Origin: Leptolyngbyaceae cyanobacterium CSU_1_3
Lineage (GTDB): Bacteria > Cyanobacteriota > Cyanobacteriia > Leptolyngbyales > Leptolyngbyaceae
Assembly: GCA_012034655.1 (NCBI GenBank)
Contig: JAAUOZ010000051.1
Span: forward strand, 1 to 32,624
Reading direction: 5' to 3'
Length of the DNA: 32,624 nt
Under the pieces are notes generated by a model. It saw nothing but the letters and a program-made list of their open reading frames with translations. It had not been told where the DNA came from and searched no databases. A program made the position numbers and the translations under genes. Numbering within the stretch: position 1 is the first letter of the stretch; each line of letters starts with the position of its first letter. Below are positions 8,629 through 17,398 of the stretch, in pieces.

Positions 8629-10392
8629 CTATCGGTTGTTACTTTCACCTTGGCGATCGCTGGGCATCGCGGCGACTACAGGATCGGCTTTAGCTCGGAG
8701 GGTCGAGCTAGGGCCCGCAGACAATCCGGGAGAGTGGGGATCAGAGAAGGGGACGTTGACCTGAGTGGCCCGGCTGCCCATGCCGTAGTCGTAGGGGCCC
8801 GTTGCCAGCACGGGATCTGCCTCAAAGTTTTCTACGGGGGGGGGTGAGGTGGTCATCCATTCTAGGGTCAAAGCGCCCCAGGGGTTGTCGCTTGCAGGCT
8901 TGCCGTAGGCCCAACTCCAACAGACATTGACCAAAAAGGGCAGAGTGGAGACCGCCAACAGATAAGCGCCGATCGTACACAGCAAGTTGAGGGCGGCAAA
9001 TTTGGGATCATATTCGGCGATGCGGCGGTTCATGCCTTCGATGCCTAGTTTGTGCATGGGCATGAATGCCAGATTAAAGCCTACGTAGCTGAGTGCAAAG
9101 TGCAGCTTGCCCCAGGTGTCGTTGAGCATTTTCCCGGTTATTTTGGGAAACCAGTGGTAAAACGCTGCGTATAACCCAAACACACTGCCACCAAACAACA
9201 CATAGTGCAGGTGAGCCACAATAAAGTAGGTGTCATGAACGTGAATGTCCCACGGAACGGAGGCCACCATCACGCCGCTAATGCCACCGATCACAAACAG
9301 AGAAATAAACCCCATTGCAAACAGCAACGGACTTTCTAGTCTCAGTTTTCCGCCCCAGATCGTTGCTAACCAACTAAACACCTTAATGCCAGTGGGCACG
9401 GCAATGATCATAGAGGTGATCATAAAGAACATCCTCAACCAAGGGGGCGTACCACTAGTAAACATGTGGTGGGCCCAGACAATCAGCCCCAGCCCGCAAA
9501 TGGCAATACTGGAATAGGCGATCGCCTTATAGCCAAAGATCGGCTTGCGAGAATGCACCGACACAATTTCTGAAATCATCCCAAACACGGGCAGAATCAT
9601 GATGTAGACCGCCGGATGGGAGTAGAACCAGAACATATGCTGGTAGACGACGGGGTCGCCGCCCCCGGTGGGGTTAAAGAAATTTGTGCCGACTATGAGA
9701 TCAAAAGACAGCAAAATCAGCGCACCTGCCAAAACTGGAGTGGCAACTAGCGCCAAAAAAGAGGTGGCCAACATTGCCCAGCAAAAGAGCGGCATCTGGT
9801 TGAAGCCCATGCCAGGAATCCGCATTTTGACGATCGTCACAATAAAGTTGACTGCCGCCAAAATTGAGGAAGTTCCCAACATTAAGACGCTGAGAATCCA
9901 AATCATTTCTCCGGCTTTGCCGCTAATGAGACTGAGCGGCGGGTAAGAAGTCCAACCTGAGCCGGGTGCACCTACCAGAAAGCTAGACATCAGCAAAATT
10001 CCGGCAGGGGGAATGATCCAAAAAGCGATCGCGTTCAATCTGGGAAACGCCATGTCTCGCGCCCCAATCATCAACGGAACCAGATAGTTGCCAAAACCGC
10101 CAGTCGCCGCCGGGACAATCCACAAAAAGATCATCACCGTCGCGTGAACTGTAAACAAGCTGTTGTAAACTTCGCGGCTGACAAAATCAGATTCTGGGGT
10201 GGCTAGTTCTGTCCGCACTAGGGTCGCCAGAACGCCGCCCACCAAATAGAAAATAAACGTCGTCACCAGGTATTGAATCCCAATCACTTTGTGATCGGTA
10301 CTAAACCCGAAATATTGTCGCCAATTGTTCTCCGGCTCTGAACCGTGAGCCAGGAGATTGGCTTTCTCTTGATATTGCGCGGCTTGGGTCAT
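8629..10392 (-). CDS. ctaD: Cytochrome c oxidase subunit I (heme-copper, type A2 motif)
   Basis: Catalytic subunit reducing O2 to water and pumping protons; 587 residues, twelve-helix heme-copper fold. Metal ligands are visible: His83 (TVHATV) for low-spin heme, His259 in YSHPAVY with Tyr263 and the His308-His309 pair for CuB, and His394/His396 in VAHLHYV for the hemes. Asp113 (ARDMAFPRLN) marks the D-channel entry. The helix VI segment is YSHPAV rather than GHPEV, so the A1 glutamate is replaced by the Tyr-Ser pair of type A2 oxidases. The C-terminal tail of about 60 residues is Pro/Ser-rich. It sits between ctaC and ctaE on the same strand. Confidence 0.97.
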   Translation of the reverse strand: MTQAAQYQEKANLLAHGSEPENNWRQYFGFSTDHKVIGIQYLVTTFIFYLVGGVLATLVRTELATPESDFVSREVYNSLFTVHATVMIFLWIVPAATGGFGNYLVPLMIGARDMAFPRLNAIAFWIIPPAGILLMSSFLVGAPGSGWTSYPPLSLISGKAGEMIWILSVLMLGTSSILAAVNFIVTIVKMRIPGMGFNQMPLFCWAMLATSFLALVATPVLAGALILLSFDLIVGTNFFNPTGGGDPVVYQHMFWFYSHPAVYIMILPVFGMISEIVSVHSRKPIFGYKAIAYSSIAICGLGLIVWAHHMFTSGTPPWLRMFFMITSMIIAVPTGIKVFSWLATIWGGKLRLESPLLFAMGFISLFVIGGISGVMVASVPWDIHVHDTYFIVAHLHYVLFGGSVFGLYAAFYHWFPKITGKMLNDTWGKLHFALSYVGFNLAFMPMHKLGIEGMNRRIAEYDPKFAALNLLCTIGAYLLAVSTLPFLVNVCWSWAYGKPASDNPWGALTLEWMTTSPPPVENFEADPVLATGPYDYGMGSRATQVNVPFSDPHSPGLSAGPSSTLRAKADPVVAAMPSDRQGESNNR

Positions 10393-10492
10393 AGGAAATG
10401 TCTGTGGGCTGTGGTCACTGGTCAGGGGCGATCGAGACGCTCATCCATTCACCCCAAAGCGGTATGATTTGCGTCAAAATCATCCAGCTTAA

Positions 10493-11557
10493 CTAGCTGA
10501 TTGAAGGAGCGTGAACCGATTTGGCGGCAGCAGGCTGGAGTTGTTGCAGAACGCCTGCCGTAACGCCGATCTCTTTGGCGTAGGGAGCGAGATACTCTAC
10601 TTCGGTCAGGGTGGCAGGAGTGGTGGCGATCGCCCGATCAAGCCCGACTTCAGCGCTAGCAATTTGAGTCTGTAGCCAGGTGTCAAAATCAGCCTGCGAC
10701 TCCACGACAATTTTAGTTTTCATTGCCCCGTGGTACGCCCCACAAAGCTCCGCGCAGATCAGAGGATATTCGCCCAGGCGGTTGGCCACAAAGCGAACCT
10801 CAGTTTGCCGTCCTGGAACTGCGTCTTGCTTCAAGCGAAACTCTGGAACCCAAAAGGCGTGAATCACGTCGTTTGCAGAAATGTTGATCAAGACATTGCG
10901 GTTGATGGGAACGTGCAATTCGCCCGCGACCACTTCGGTGTCTGGGTAGGTAAACAGCCATGCATACTGCATTCCAGCCGCATTGACCACAAACTCAGTC
11001 GGCTTTGTGGAGTCGCCAACTTTTGGAGAAACGGTTCCCAAGGCGGGAGCCTCTTGCTTGGGCGGCAGATCTTCTGACATCAAGGGGGTCGCATCCACTC
11101 CTTGCGAGTCTGCAATCAGAGGGGCAGCCACAGCAGCACCCGACATTTTGGCCATTTGGGTGTGGTTTTTGCCATGATGAGCCACGGAGTGATCCATCGG
11201 GTCTTGGCCGCCTTCCGCCTGATAGACATCAAAACTGTAGATTGACAGACCGAGCACAATCACCGCGGGGATTGCCGTCCAGACGATTTCTAAGGGAATG
11301 TTGCCATGCACAGGTGGGCCGTCTGTGTCGTCATTGGGATCGCGGCGAAACTTGATCACGGAGTAGATCAAAATGCCATTCACTAACAGAAAGATGCCCG
11401 TTCCAATCACCATCATGGTGTCGAACAGGCTATCAACCAGAGGGGCGACCTCTGAAGCTGCGATCGGAAGGAGATGATGATTTTGACCGTACCACAGGCT
11501 GACTAGGGTCAGAATGATGCCAGCCAGCAGGGTCACAATCTGACTAGGAATATTCAC
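10493..11557 (-). CDS. ctaC: Cytochrome c oxidase subunit II
   Basis: Electron-entry subunit carrying the CuA centre on the extracytoplasmic side. N-terminal hydrophobic segment (about 7-23), two membrane helices (about 47-68 and 92-111), then the cupredoxin domain. CuA ligands are complete: His233 (VIHAFW), Cys268, Glu270, Cys272, His276 and Met279 in CAELCGAYHGAM. An extra linker of about 70 residues (about 114-186) between the second helix and the cupredoxin domain is His/Met-rich at its start and Pro/Ala-rich later. First gene of ctaC-ctaD-ctaE; about 100 bp precedes ctaD. It is divergent from ctaA. Confidence 0.96.
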   Translation of the reverse strand: MNIPSQIVTLLAGIILTLVSLWYGQNHHLLPIAASEVAPLVDSLFDTMMVIGTGIFLLVNGILIYSVIKFRRDPNDDTDGPPVHGNIPLEIVWTAIPAVIVLGLSIYSFDVYQAEGGQDPMDHSVAHHGKNHTQMAKMSGAAVAAPLIADSQGVDATPLMSEDLPPKQEAPALGTVSPKVGDSTKPTEFVVNAAGMQYAWLFTYPDTEVVAGELHVPINRNVLINISANDVIHAFWVPEFRLKQDAVPGRQTEVRFVANRLGEYPLICAELCGAYHGAMKTKIVVESQADFDTWLQTQIASAEVGLDRAIATTPATLTEVEYLAPYAKEIGVTAGVLQQLQPAAAKSVHAPSIS

Positions 11558-11839
11558 AGTTTGTCAAATCTCAAGCGAAACAACTAATAAGGTGACTTGG
11601 TGCGATCGTAGCAAGTGATCTAGAAACGAAAACAGTAATGACTGTGTAGATTTTGAGCTTCAGACTTTAGCTTGAGGGGTAGCTTGCAGAGAGGTTTCAG
11701 AGAGAACATCTGATTGACTGACAAAACTCGAACCGCCCTCAGCCCAACTCTTCGCCCGTTCTAGGAGAGTCGCTCTGAAATCTAGTAGTTTTGCTGCGGC
11801 TCGCCTTTTAACCCTTATCTTCTAGCCCTTACCTTCTAA

Positions 11840-11876
11840 CCCAACCCTTCTAACCCTTAGTAGGAGAAGAGTTGGG
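11840..11876. repeat. Imperfect hairpin, possible dispersed repeat
   Basis: CCCAACCCTTCT (11840-11851) pairs with AGAAGAGTTGGG (11865-11876) with one mismatch. The right part, through GGGGATGAGGGG, resembles the right half of the element at 29920-29972, suggesting one dispersed family. Confidence 0.5.
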
Positions 11877-11937
11877 GGATGAGGGGAAAGATTTGTCAGT
11901 TAACCAGGAGAGAAATAGATGCCCAAAAAGATCTAAG

Positions 11938-11996
11938 GTTCAGCTTTGAGAAGAGAGGTGATGAAAAATACACTTATCTAAAAGCTGAACTTTTTT
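11938..11996 (+). terminator. Terminator-like stem followed by T6
   Basis: GTTCAGCTTT (11938-11947) and AAAGCTGAAC (11981-11990) are perfect 10-bp complements, followed directly by TTTTTT. The 33-nt loop is long for an intrinsic terminator. No plus-strand protein gene lies upstream in this spacer, so it would end either a leader transcript of ctaA or an unannotated small RNA. Confidence 0.45.
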
Positions 11997-12369
11997 CACT
12001 AAGGCTGTTTTCCGGTCAACTGGGTTGAGCCAGCTATCTGAGATCAACCTTAGATCAACTGTGGAAATGGGGTGAGGGGCTAAAACTCTGAAGCTCAACA
12101 TCTCGACCAGAATCTCGATTGCACAGTCTACCTACAAGGTAAAGCAGCATTTTGTTTACTAGGTATCGAAACTGCCTATCTTTAACTATTTCTTTGGGAT
12201 CTTGCTGAAAGCCAGACACAACAGCCTTCGTAAAGCCACTGCAATCGGAAGAAAAGCCAAAAGCTCGCCAGGATTCAAGATTACCTCACTAAAGTAGAAC
12301 CTAGAGCAACTGCTCCGCTTTTGATGAAGTTTTATTTTCTTCTGTAGAACAGGAATACAAAAGCAAACT

Positions 12370-13317
12370 ATGTCCAATTTTGTTCTGCATCCGTCTTCTC
12401 TGCCAACCACTGCTCCCACCACTGTTAGAGCGTGGGTGACTCGTCTGGTTTTTGGCTTGGCGATCGCGACTCTATTATTGATGGCCCTGGGCAGCGCGAC
12501 TCGCGTGATGAATGCGGGTCTATCGTGCCCCGATTGGCCCCTTTGCTACGGTGAATTTGTCCCCCGTGAGCAGATGAATCTCCAGGTGTTTTTGGAGTGG
12601 TTTCATCGCTTGGTCGCCAGTGCGATCGGGTTTGCGGCCCTGGCGCTGGCTGCTACCACTTGGTGGTTTCGGCGCTCTCTGCCCACCTGGACACCCTGGG
12701 CGGCATCCTTCGCCCTATTGCTCGTGGTGTTTCAAGGCATTCTCGGCGGTCTGACCGTCACCGAACTGCTGCGCTTTGATATTGTCACCGCCCACTTAGG
12801 CACAGGGCTACTGTTCTTTAGCACGTTGCTGACGATCGGCACTGCCCTCGTTTCTTATCAGGGAACTGGAACCGTCGGCAAACTTAAATGGGTCGGCGTA
12901 AGTGCAGCAATTCTTGTGTACTTCCAAAGTATTTTGGGTGGGTTAGTTTCCTCGCGATGGGCGCTACACCAATGCTTTGGGGGCAATCAACTCTGTGCAG
13001 TGATGAATAGTCACCTGGTGGGGGTCGTTCCGGCGACGATCGCCACCCTTACGCTCGTCATTCTCGTTTGGCGCACTCCTGCCCTTCACCCTGCCTTGCG
13101 CCGTCTGGCGAATTTTGCTGGTTTCTTGCTCGTACTGCAAATCGCTCTGGGTGTGGCGACTTTCCGGTTGCACTTACAGGTTGAGCCTTTGACCATCGCC
13201 CACCAGGCGATCGGGGCCTCTCTCCTCGGAACTTTAATTGTGTTTACCGTTCTATCTCTACGAGATACCCCCGTTCCTCAGTCGAAAGCACCTGATCTAG
13301 CCAAGGGCAACCTCTAA
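12370..13317 (+). CDS. ctaA: Heme A synthase (COX15/CtaA family)
   Basis: Converts heme O to heme A, needed by the cytochrome oxidase encoded alongside. 315 residues, eight hydrophobic helices expected and consistent with the sequence. Conserved histidines occur in [21 protein letters not shown] and IAHQAIG. Two Cys pairs are visible: one near the N-terminus ([10 protein letters not shown]) and one in the second half ([10 protein letters not shown]). Starts with ATG after a long divergent spacer; ctaB follows about 50 bp downstream of the stop, so the pair is probably cotranscribed. Confidence 0.95.
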   Translation: MSNFVLHPSSLPTTAPTTVRAWVTRLVFGLAIATLLLMALGSATRVMNAGLSCPDWPLCYGEFVPREQMNLQVFLEWFHRLVASAIGFAALALAATTWWFRRSLPTWTPWAASFALLLVVFQGILGGLTVTELLRFDIVTAHLGTGLLFFSTLLTIGTALVSYQGTGTVGKLKWVGVSAAILVYFQSILGGLVSSRWALHQCFGGNQLCAVMNSHLVGVVPATIATLTLVILVWRTPALHPALRRLANFAGFLLVLQIALGVATFRLHLQVEPLTIAHQAIGASLLGTLIVFTVLSLRDTPVPQSKAPDLAKGNL

Positions 13318-13369
13318 CGAATTGCACCCTGATTTGGTTTCATCACTACTCTCTATCGGACTCAAGAGA

Positions 13370-14352
13370 ATGCAAAATACCACGATCGATGGCATTTCTC
13401 GTCGTCATCAAGACTTTCTTCAAGTCATCCAAAGTTATACTCAACTGACCAAACCTCGGATTATTCTGCTGTTGCTAATTACGACGGCGGGCGGCATGTG
13501 GATTGCAGCAGAAGGGCAGGTTGATCCAGTGCTCTTGCTGGTTACGCTGCTGAGCGGTACATTTGCGTCGGCTTCTGCCAACACCATTAACTGTCTGTAC
13601 GATCGTGACATCGACTACATCATGGAGCGGACTCGCCATCGTCCTCTGCCTTCAGGGCGGATCAATCCTAGAGATGCGTTGATTTTTGCGATCGTGTTGG
13701 CGGTGTCGGCGTTTACATTGCTGACCGTGTTTGCAAATCTGCTCAGTGCGTGTTTGGCGATGTCGGGTATTTTCGTTTACGTTGCGGTCTATACCCATTG
13801 GCTCAAGCGTCACAGTACCCAAATATTGTGATTGGTGGCGCGGCGGGGGCAATTCCGCCTCTGGTGGGTTGGGCGGCGGTGACGGGCGATCTGAGTTGGG
13901 CAGCCTGGGTGCTGTTTGCGATCGTCTTCCTCTGGACTCCTCCCCACTTCTGGGCACTGGCAATTTTGATCCGTGAAGACTATGCCAAGGTGGGTGTGCC
14001 GATGTTGCCAGTTGTCAACGGCAACGAAACCACCAGTCGGCAAATTCTCTATTACACGCTGGCGCTGATCCCTGTGAGTTTGCTGCTGGTCTACCCGTTG
14101 CATGTGATGGGAGCCGTCTATGGGGCGATCGCGCTGCTGCTGGGCGGTTTCTTTATCAAGAAAGATTTGGAACTGATGCAAGCACCCTCTGATTTGATGG
14201 TGGCCCGATCGGTGTTCAAGTATTCGATTTTGTACCTGATGTTGCTCTGCGCTGCAATGGGGGTCGATAGTTTGCCCATTACTCATCAGGCTGTGGAGGC
14301 GATCGTCCAGAATCTACAGGGATGGCAAGGGGCGATCGCGGCGCTGTCTTGA
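13370..14352 (+). CDS. ctaB: Protoheme IX farnesyltransferase (heme O synthase), frameshift near 13822
   Basis: UbiA-family prenyltransferase that farnesylates heme B to heme O, the substrate of CtaA. The first polyprenyl-diphosphate motif ([13 protein letters not shown], then [11 protein letters not shown]) lies in the first frame, and the second ([13 protein letters not shown]) in another frame. The frame breaks at an AAA run at 13821-13823; one additional A joins WLKRHSTQ to NIVIGGAAG as expected for the family, giving about 327 residues. ATG at 13370 is preferred over an upstream TTG at 13322. It follows ctaA closely. If the break were real, heme A could not be made and the oxidase would be non-functional. 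Confidence 0.92.
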
Positions 14353-14403
14353 ATGGTTGTTACGATCGATTGCCCTCGCAATCAATCGTTTTCACAACTA
14401 GTT

Positions 14404-14475
14404 GGCTTGACAATCAATTTGGCTTGACAATCAATTTTCTTTGCAAGCCGTCGTTGCAAGCCGTCGTTGCAAACC
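14404..14475. repeat. Two adjacent short tandem duplications
   Basis: GGCTTGACAATCAATTT occurs twice in a row (14404-14420, 14421-14437), followed by TTGCAAGCCGTCG twice (14441-14453, 14454-14466) and a partial third copy. Both lie in the ctaB to ABC-transporter spacer. Confidence 0.9.
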
Positions 14476-14519
14476 AAGGTGTAATGGTCAAGGCTAATTC
14501 TCTTGAGCCATTACACCTT
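14476..14519. terminator. Strong hairpin between ctaB and the ABC ATPase
   Basis: AAGGTGTAATGG (14476-14487) is a perfect complement of CCATTACACCTT (14508-14519), and the inner CAAG/CTTG bases extend the stem past a bulge. A partial duplication of the right arm follows (CTTGAGCCATTAC at 14502-14514 and 14517-14529). No U-tract follows, so it could be a terminator, a processing site or a mobile palindrome. Confidence 0.5.
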
Positions 14520-14667
14520 GAGCCATTACCCCCCTATTCGCCCGCAAATGATTAAGAAGTAATTCTCAAACTTAAAAGATGTCGAGTATTTCTGGGAACG
14601 ACCTCCCAGATTCCTTACAATAGATAGGTATATTCTTAAGATTTGTATCAAATTGGGAGGAGTATTC

Positions 14668-15685
14668 ATGGCTCCTGCGGTTTCAATCGAAAAGCTTCAA
14701 AAGCGATATGGCTCCACTGAAGCGGTCAAAGATGTCTCTCTACAGGTCGAGCCTGGCGAAATTTTTGGGTTACTTGGCCCCAACGGAGCCGGAAAAACCA
14801 CGACCCTGCGCTGCCTTTGTACCCTAACCGAACCCGACGCTGGGGCGATCTCAGTCTCTGGCATTTCCGTCACGGGCGATCCGCGCTCGGCTAGACAGCG
14901 CCTTGGCTATGTTGCTCAAGAGGTGGCGATCGACAAAGTGCTCACTGGCCGCGAACTGCTGCAACTGCAAGCGGCACTCTATCATTGCCTCGCCCCACGA
15001 TCGGTCCAAGAATTTCTGAGATGCTCACCCTGCTTGGGTTAGACGAATGGGCAGACCAGAAGTCAGGAACCTACTCCGGTGGACTCAAAAAACGGCTCGA
15101 TCTGGCGGCCGGGCTGCTCCATCAGCCCGATGTGCTGGTGCTTGACGAACCAACCGTCGGGTTAGATATCGAAAGTCGCGTCGCCGTGTGGAACTTCTTG
15201 CGCCAGTTGCGAACCGAAGGAACAACCATTTGCTGACCAGCCACTATTTAGAAGAAGTCGATGCCTTAGCCGATCGTGTGGCGATCATCGATCGGGGCCG
15301 AGTGATTGCCACAGGCACGCCGTCTGAATTGAAAAACCGCGTGGGCGGCGATCGAGTTACTTTGCGAATTCGTGAATTTTCACCGATCGACGAAGCAGAA
15401 CACGCGAAAACGCTGCTAGAAGCCCTGCCCCTCGTGCAGCAGGTGATCATTAACACTGCCCAGGGCAATTCTCTCAATCTTGTGGTCGAGCCTCAGAGCG
15501 AGGCATTGGTGACGATCCAGCAAGCCCTTCAGCAAGCCGGACTGCCGACGTTTGGCATTGCTCAGTCCCGTCCCAGTTTGGATGATGTCTACCTCAGCGC
15601 CACGGGCCGCACGCTACTAGATGCCGAACTCGCCGCCGCTAGCACTCGCGACCCCAAAGCTGAGAAAAAACAGAACATGCGCTAG
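14668..15685 (+). CDS. ABC transporter ATP-binding protein, DrrA-like (two frameshifts)
   Basis: ATPase of a two-gene ABC-2 exporter; the substrate is not evident. Walker A GPNGAGKTT, the signature YSGGLKKRL, Walker B VLVLDEPTVGLD and the switch His (TSHYLEE) are all present but spread over three frames. One T restored at 14985-14986 joins LYH to LPRPTIGPRI; one T restored at 15229-15231 joins GTTI to LLTSHYLEEVD. The repaired product is about 339 residues, normal for DrrA-type ATPases, with the usual C-terminal extension. The ATG follows GGGAGG at 14656-14660; the TTG at 14653 is less likely. The permease gene starts about 36 bp later. Confidence 0.9.
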
Positions 15686-15721
15686 AAAACTGCCCATCAA
15701 TCCCATCTCATTTTTTGCCCT

Positions 15722-16603
15722 ATGAGTCGTACCATCACACCCTCTCAGTCAGAATTTCTCCAGAATCAGCGGACGATCGCTCCACGTCAGAGTGCTCTGG
15801 GTGACTTCATCCAGGAAACCTCAGCCCTCACCCGTCGCCTGTTTATTCAGCTTCAGCGTCGCCCCTCTACGCTGGCTGCTGGCATCATTCAGCCGTTGAT
15901 GTGGCTGGTTTTGTTTGGGGCGCTGTTTCAAAATGCGCCCCAAGGGTTGTTTGGAGAAAGCACCAGCTATGGGCAGTTTCTCGGTGCGGGGGTGATTGTG
16001 TTCACCGCATTTGCGGGTGCGCTGAATGCGGGGCTGCCAGTCATGTTTGATCGTGAGTTTGGCTTTCTCAATCGTCTGCTAGTGGCTCCCTTAGCTTCGC
16101 GATTTTCGATCGTTGCAGCATCGGCTATCTTCATCACAACGCTGAGTTTGATTCAGACGGCGGCGATCGTGGTGACGAGTGCTTTTTTGGGTGCGGGTCT
16201 GCCCAACCTCTTGGGGCTGGCGCTAGTGGCGTTAATCGTGCTGCTTTTGGTGCTGGCGGTGACGGCACTCAGTTTGGGTCTGGCTTTTGCGCTGCCGGGG
16301 CATATCGAACTAATTGCCGTAATTTTTGTGACGAATCTGCCCTTGCTGTTTGCCAGCACGGCTCTTGTGCCGCTGTCTTTCATGCCTAAGTGGTTGCAGA
16401 TTGTGGCGACGCTCAACCCTCTCAGCTATGCGATCGAACCCATCCGCTATCTCTATCTTCACAGCGATTGGAACTTGGGAAGTGTGATCATGCAAGCCCC
16501 CTGGGGAGCCGTCACCCTCGGAGTTTCTTTGCTGATTCTCCTGGGTTTTAACCTGGTTGCATTTCTGTTGATTCAGCCCTTGCTGCGCCGGAGCTTAGCC
16601 TAA
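15722..16603 (+). CDS. ABC-2 type transporter permease
   Basis: A 293-residue membrane permease forming the pore partner of the preceding ATPase. About six hydrophobic helices are visible, among them ILQPLMWLVLFGALF-like and the long LLGLALVALIVLLLVLAV segment. The loop LNRLLVAPLASR and the C-terminal LNPLSYAIEPIRYL motif are characteristic of the ABC-2 drug, polysaccharide and antibiotic exporters. Directly follows the ATPase on the same strand, so probably one operon. Conserved placement after ctaAB may hint at a function in heme or oxidase biogenesis, but this is inference only. Confidence 0.92.
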   Translation: MSRTITPSQSEFLQNQRTIAPRQSALGDFIQETSALTRRLFIQLQRRPSTLAAGIIQPLMWLVLFGALFQNAPQGLFGESTSYGQFLGAGVIVFTAFAGALNAGLPVMFDREFGFLNRLLVAPLASRFSIVAASAIFITTLSLIQTAAIVVTSAFLGAGLPNLLGLALVALIVLLLVLAVTALSLGLAFALPGHIELIAVIFVTNLPLLFASTALVPLSFMPKWLQIVATLNPLSYAIEPIRYLYLHSDWNLGSVIMQAPWGAVTLGVSLLILLGFNLVAFLLIQPLLRRSLA

Positions 16604-16883
16604 ACTTAAGCTTGTAGGGAGATTTCTAGCAAACGAGTGACCCGCTGTCTTCGGCTGCGCTCAGGGCAAAGGTCGAAAGGTCTATCTTTTTTAGAAATCG
16701 CCTAAGATCTCTAACTTCTGGGCTGAGTCCTTCAAGTTTTGGTTGGTGTTGGGCAGAAGCTGGAGATCTGGCTGCGGCCTTTGTTGATGAATTTTTCGCA
16801 ATTTCAAACTTTCGGGAGAAATATCTAGATAATTGCGTCTTGAGTAGAATTAGCAGTAGACATTCATTTGTTGAAAACTTTCT

Positions 16884-17282
16884 ATGAAAACCAGACTTGC
16901 GATCGTGTCGGTGAAGCCCCTTGCCTGGGTAACGCTCAACCTATTCATGGGTTTGGGGATCGTCGCCCTGGCTCAACCCAGTTTTGCCCAAACTGCCAAC
17001 CCAAATACAACCGTTGACCCGTTTCAAGATACACAATCTGGCGATGCGCTAACTAACTTGTTCAACAACCGCAATGACGGGTCGGGGGCAACCAGTGGCG
17101 TGTTTGATCTGATTCAACGCATCACAGGCGGCAGCAGCCAGGTAGACTTTCAGGCGCAACAGCAACAAAACTTAGACGATGCTGCTGCCCAGTTTCGCAC
17201 TCAACAGCAACTTCTCCTCAGACAACAGCAGCCTGCGCCCGCTACGCAAGTCGTGCCCTCGGTGAAGCCTGCTACTCCCTAA
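16884..17282 (+). CDS. Small secreted Gln-rich protein, unknown function
   Basis: 132 residues. A signal peptide is clear: basic MKTRLAIVSVK, a hydrophobic core, and an AxA-like cleavage region at PSFAQ|TAN (about 36). The mature part is Asn/Asp/Gly-rich, then Gln-rich (QAQQQQNLDD, RTQQQLLLRQQQ), ending Pro/Ala-rich. No catalytic motif or known domain is visible. It has its own spacer on both sides and converges on the binding-protein gene. Expected location is the periplasm or cell surface. Confidence 0.75.
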   Translation: MKTRLAIVSVKPLAWVTLNLFMGLGIVALAQPSFAQTANPNTTVDPFQDTQSGDALTNLFNNRNDGSGATSGVFDLIQRITGGSSQVDFQAQQQQNLDDAAAQFRTQQQLLLRQQQPAPATQVVPSVKPATP

Positions 17283-17289
17283 ACGTCCG

Positions 17290-17339
17290 TCCCTTGGGGA
17301 AACGCCTCGCATTTTGTTTCTGCGATCGCCCCCAAGGGA
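17290..17339. terminator. Inverted repeat between convergent genes
   Basis: TCCCTTGGGG (17290-17299) and CCCCAAGGGA (17330-17339) are perfect 10-bp complements around a 30-nt loop. Lying between the ends of a plus-strand and a minus-strand gene, it may serve as a bidirectional end structure. No U-tract is present. Confidence 0.45.
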
Positions 17340-17398
17340 TGGGCAGGGTCTCCAAGTCGCTTCACAAGCCATCTCGTAAGATCGAAGCACCCTGTAAC

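Larger units (their letters stand above)
11558..12369. other. Divergent ctaC / ctaA regulatory region
   Basis: This 812-bp gene-free spacer separates the oxidase genes from the heme A synthesis genes. It contains a low-complexity CCCTTCTAA-type stretch with a hairpin at 11840-11876 and a terminator-like stem with a T6 tail at 11938-11996, both listed separately. The length is more than two promoters need, so a small RNA or long leaders are possible. No protein-coding frame with convincing composition was found. Confidence 0.55.

Noticed and set aside
13815..15235. Programmed frameshifting or transcriptional slippage in ctaB and the ATPase
   Set aside because: The runs are only 2-4 bases as read, there is no slippery heptamer with a following structure, and the same kind of break appears in unrelated genes.
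13731..15236. Separate small genes within ctaB and the ABC ATPase
   Set aside because: These partial frames are pieces of one protein each; joined by one restored base they give normal-length family members.
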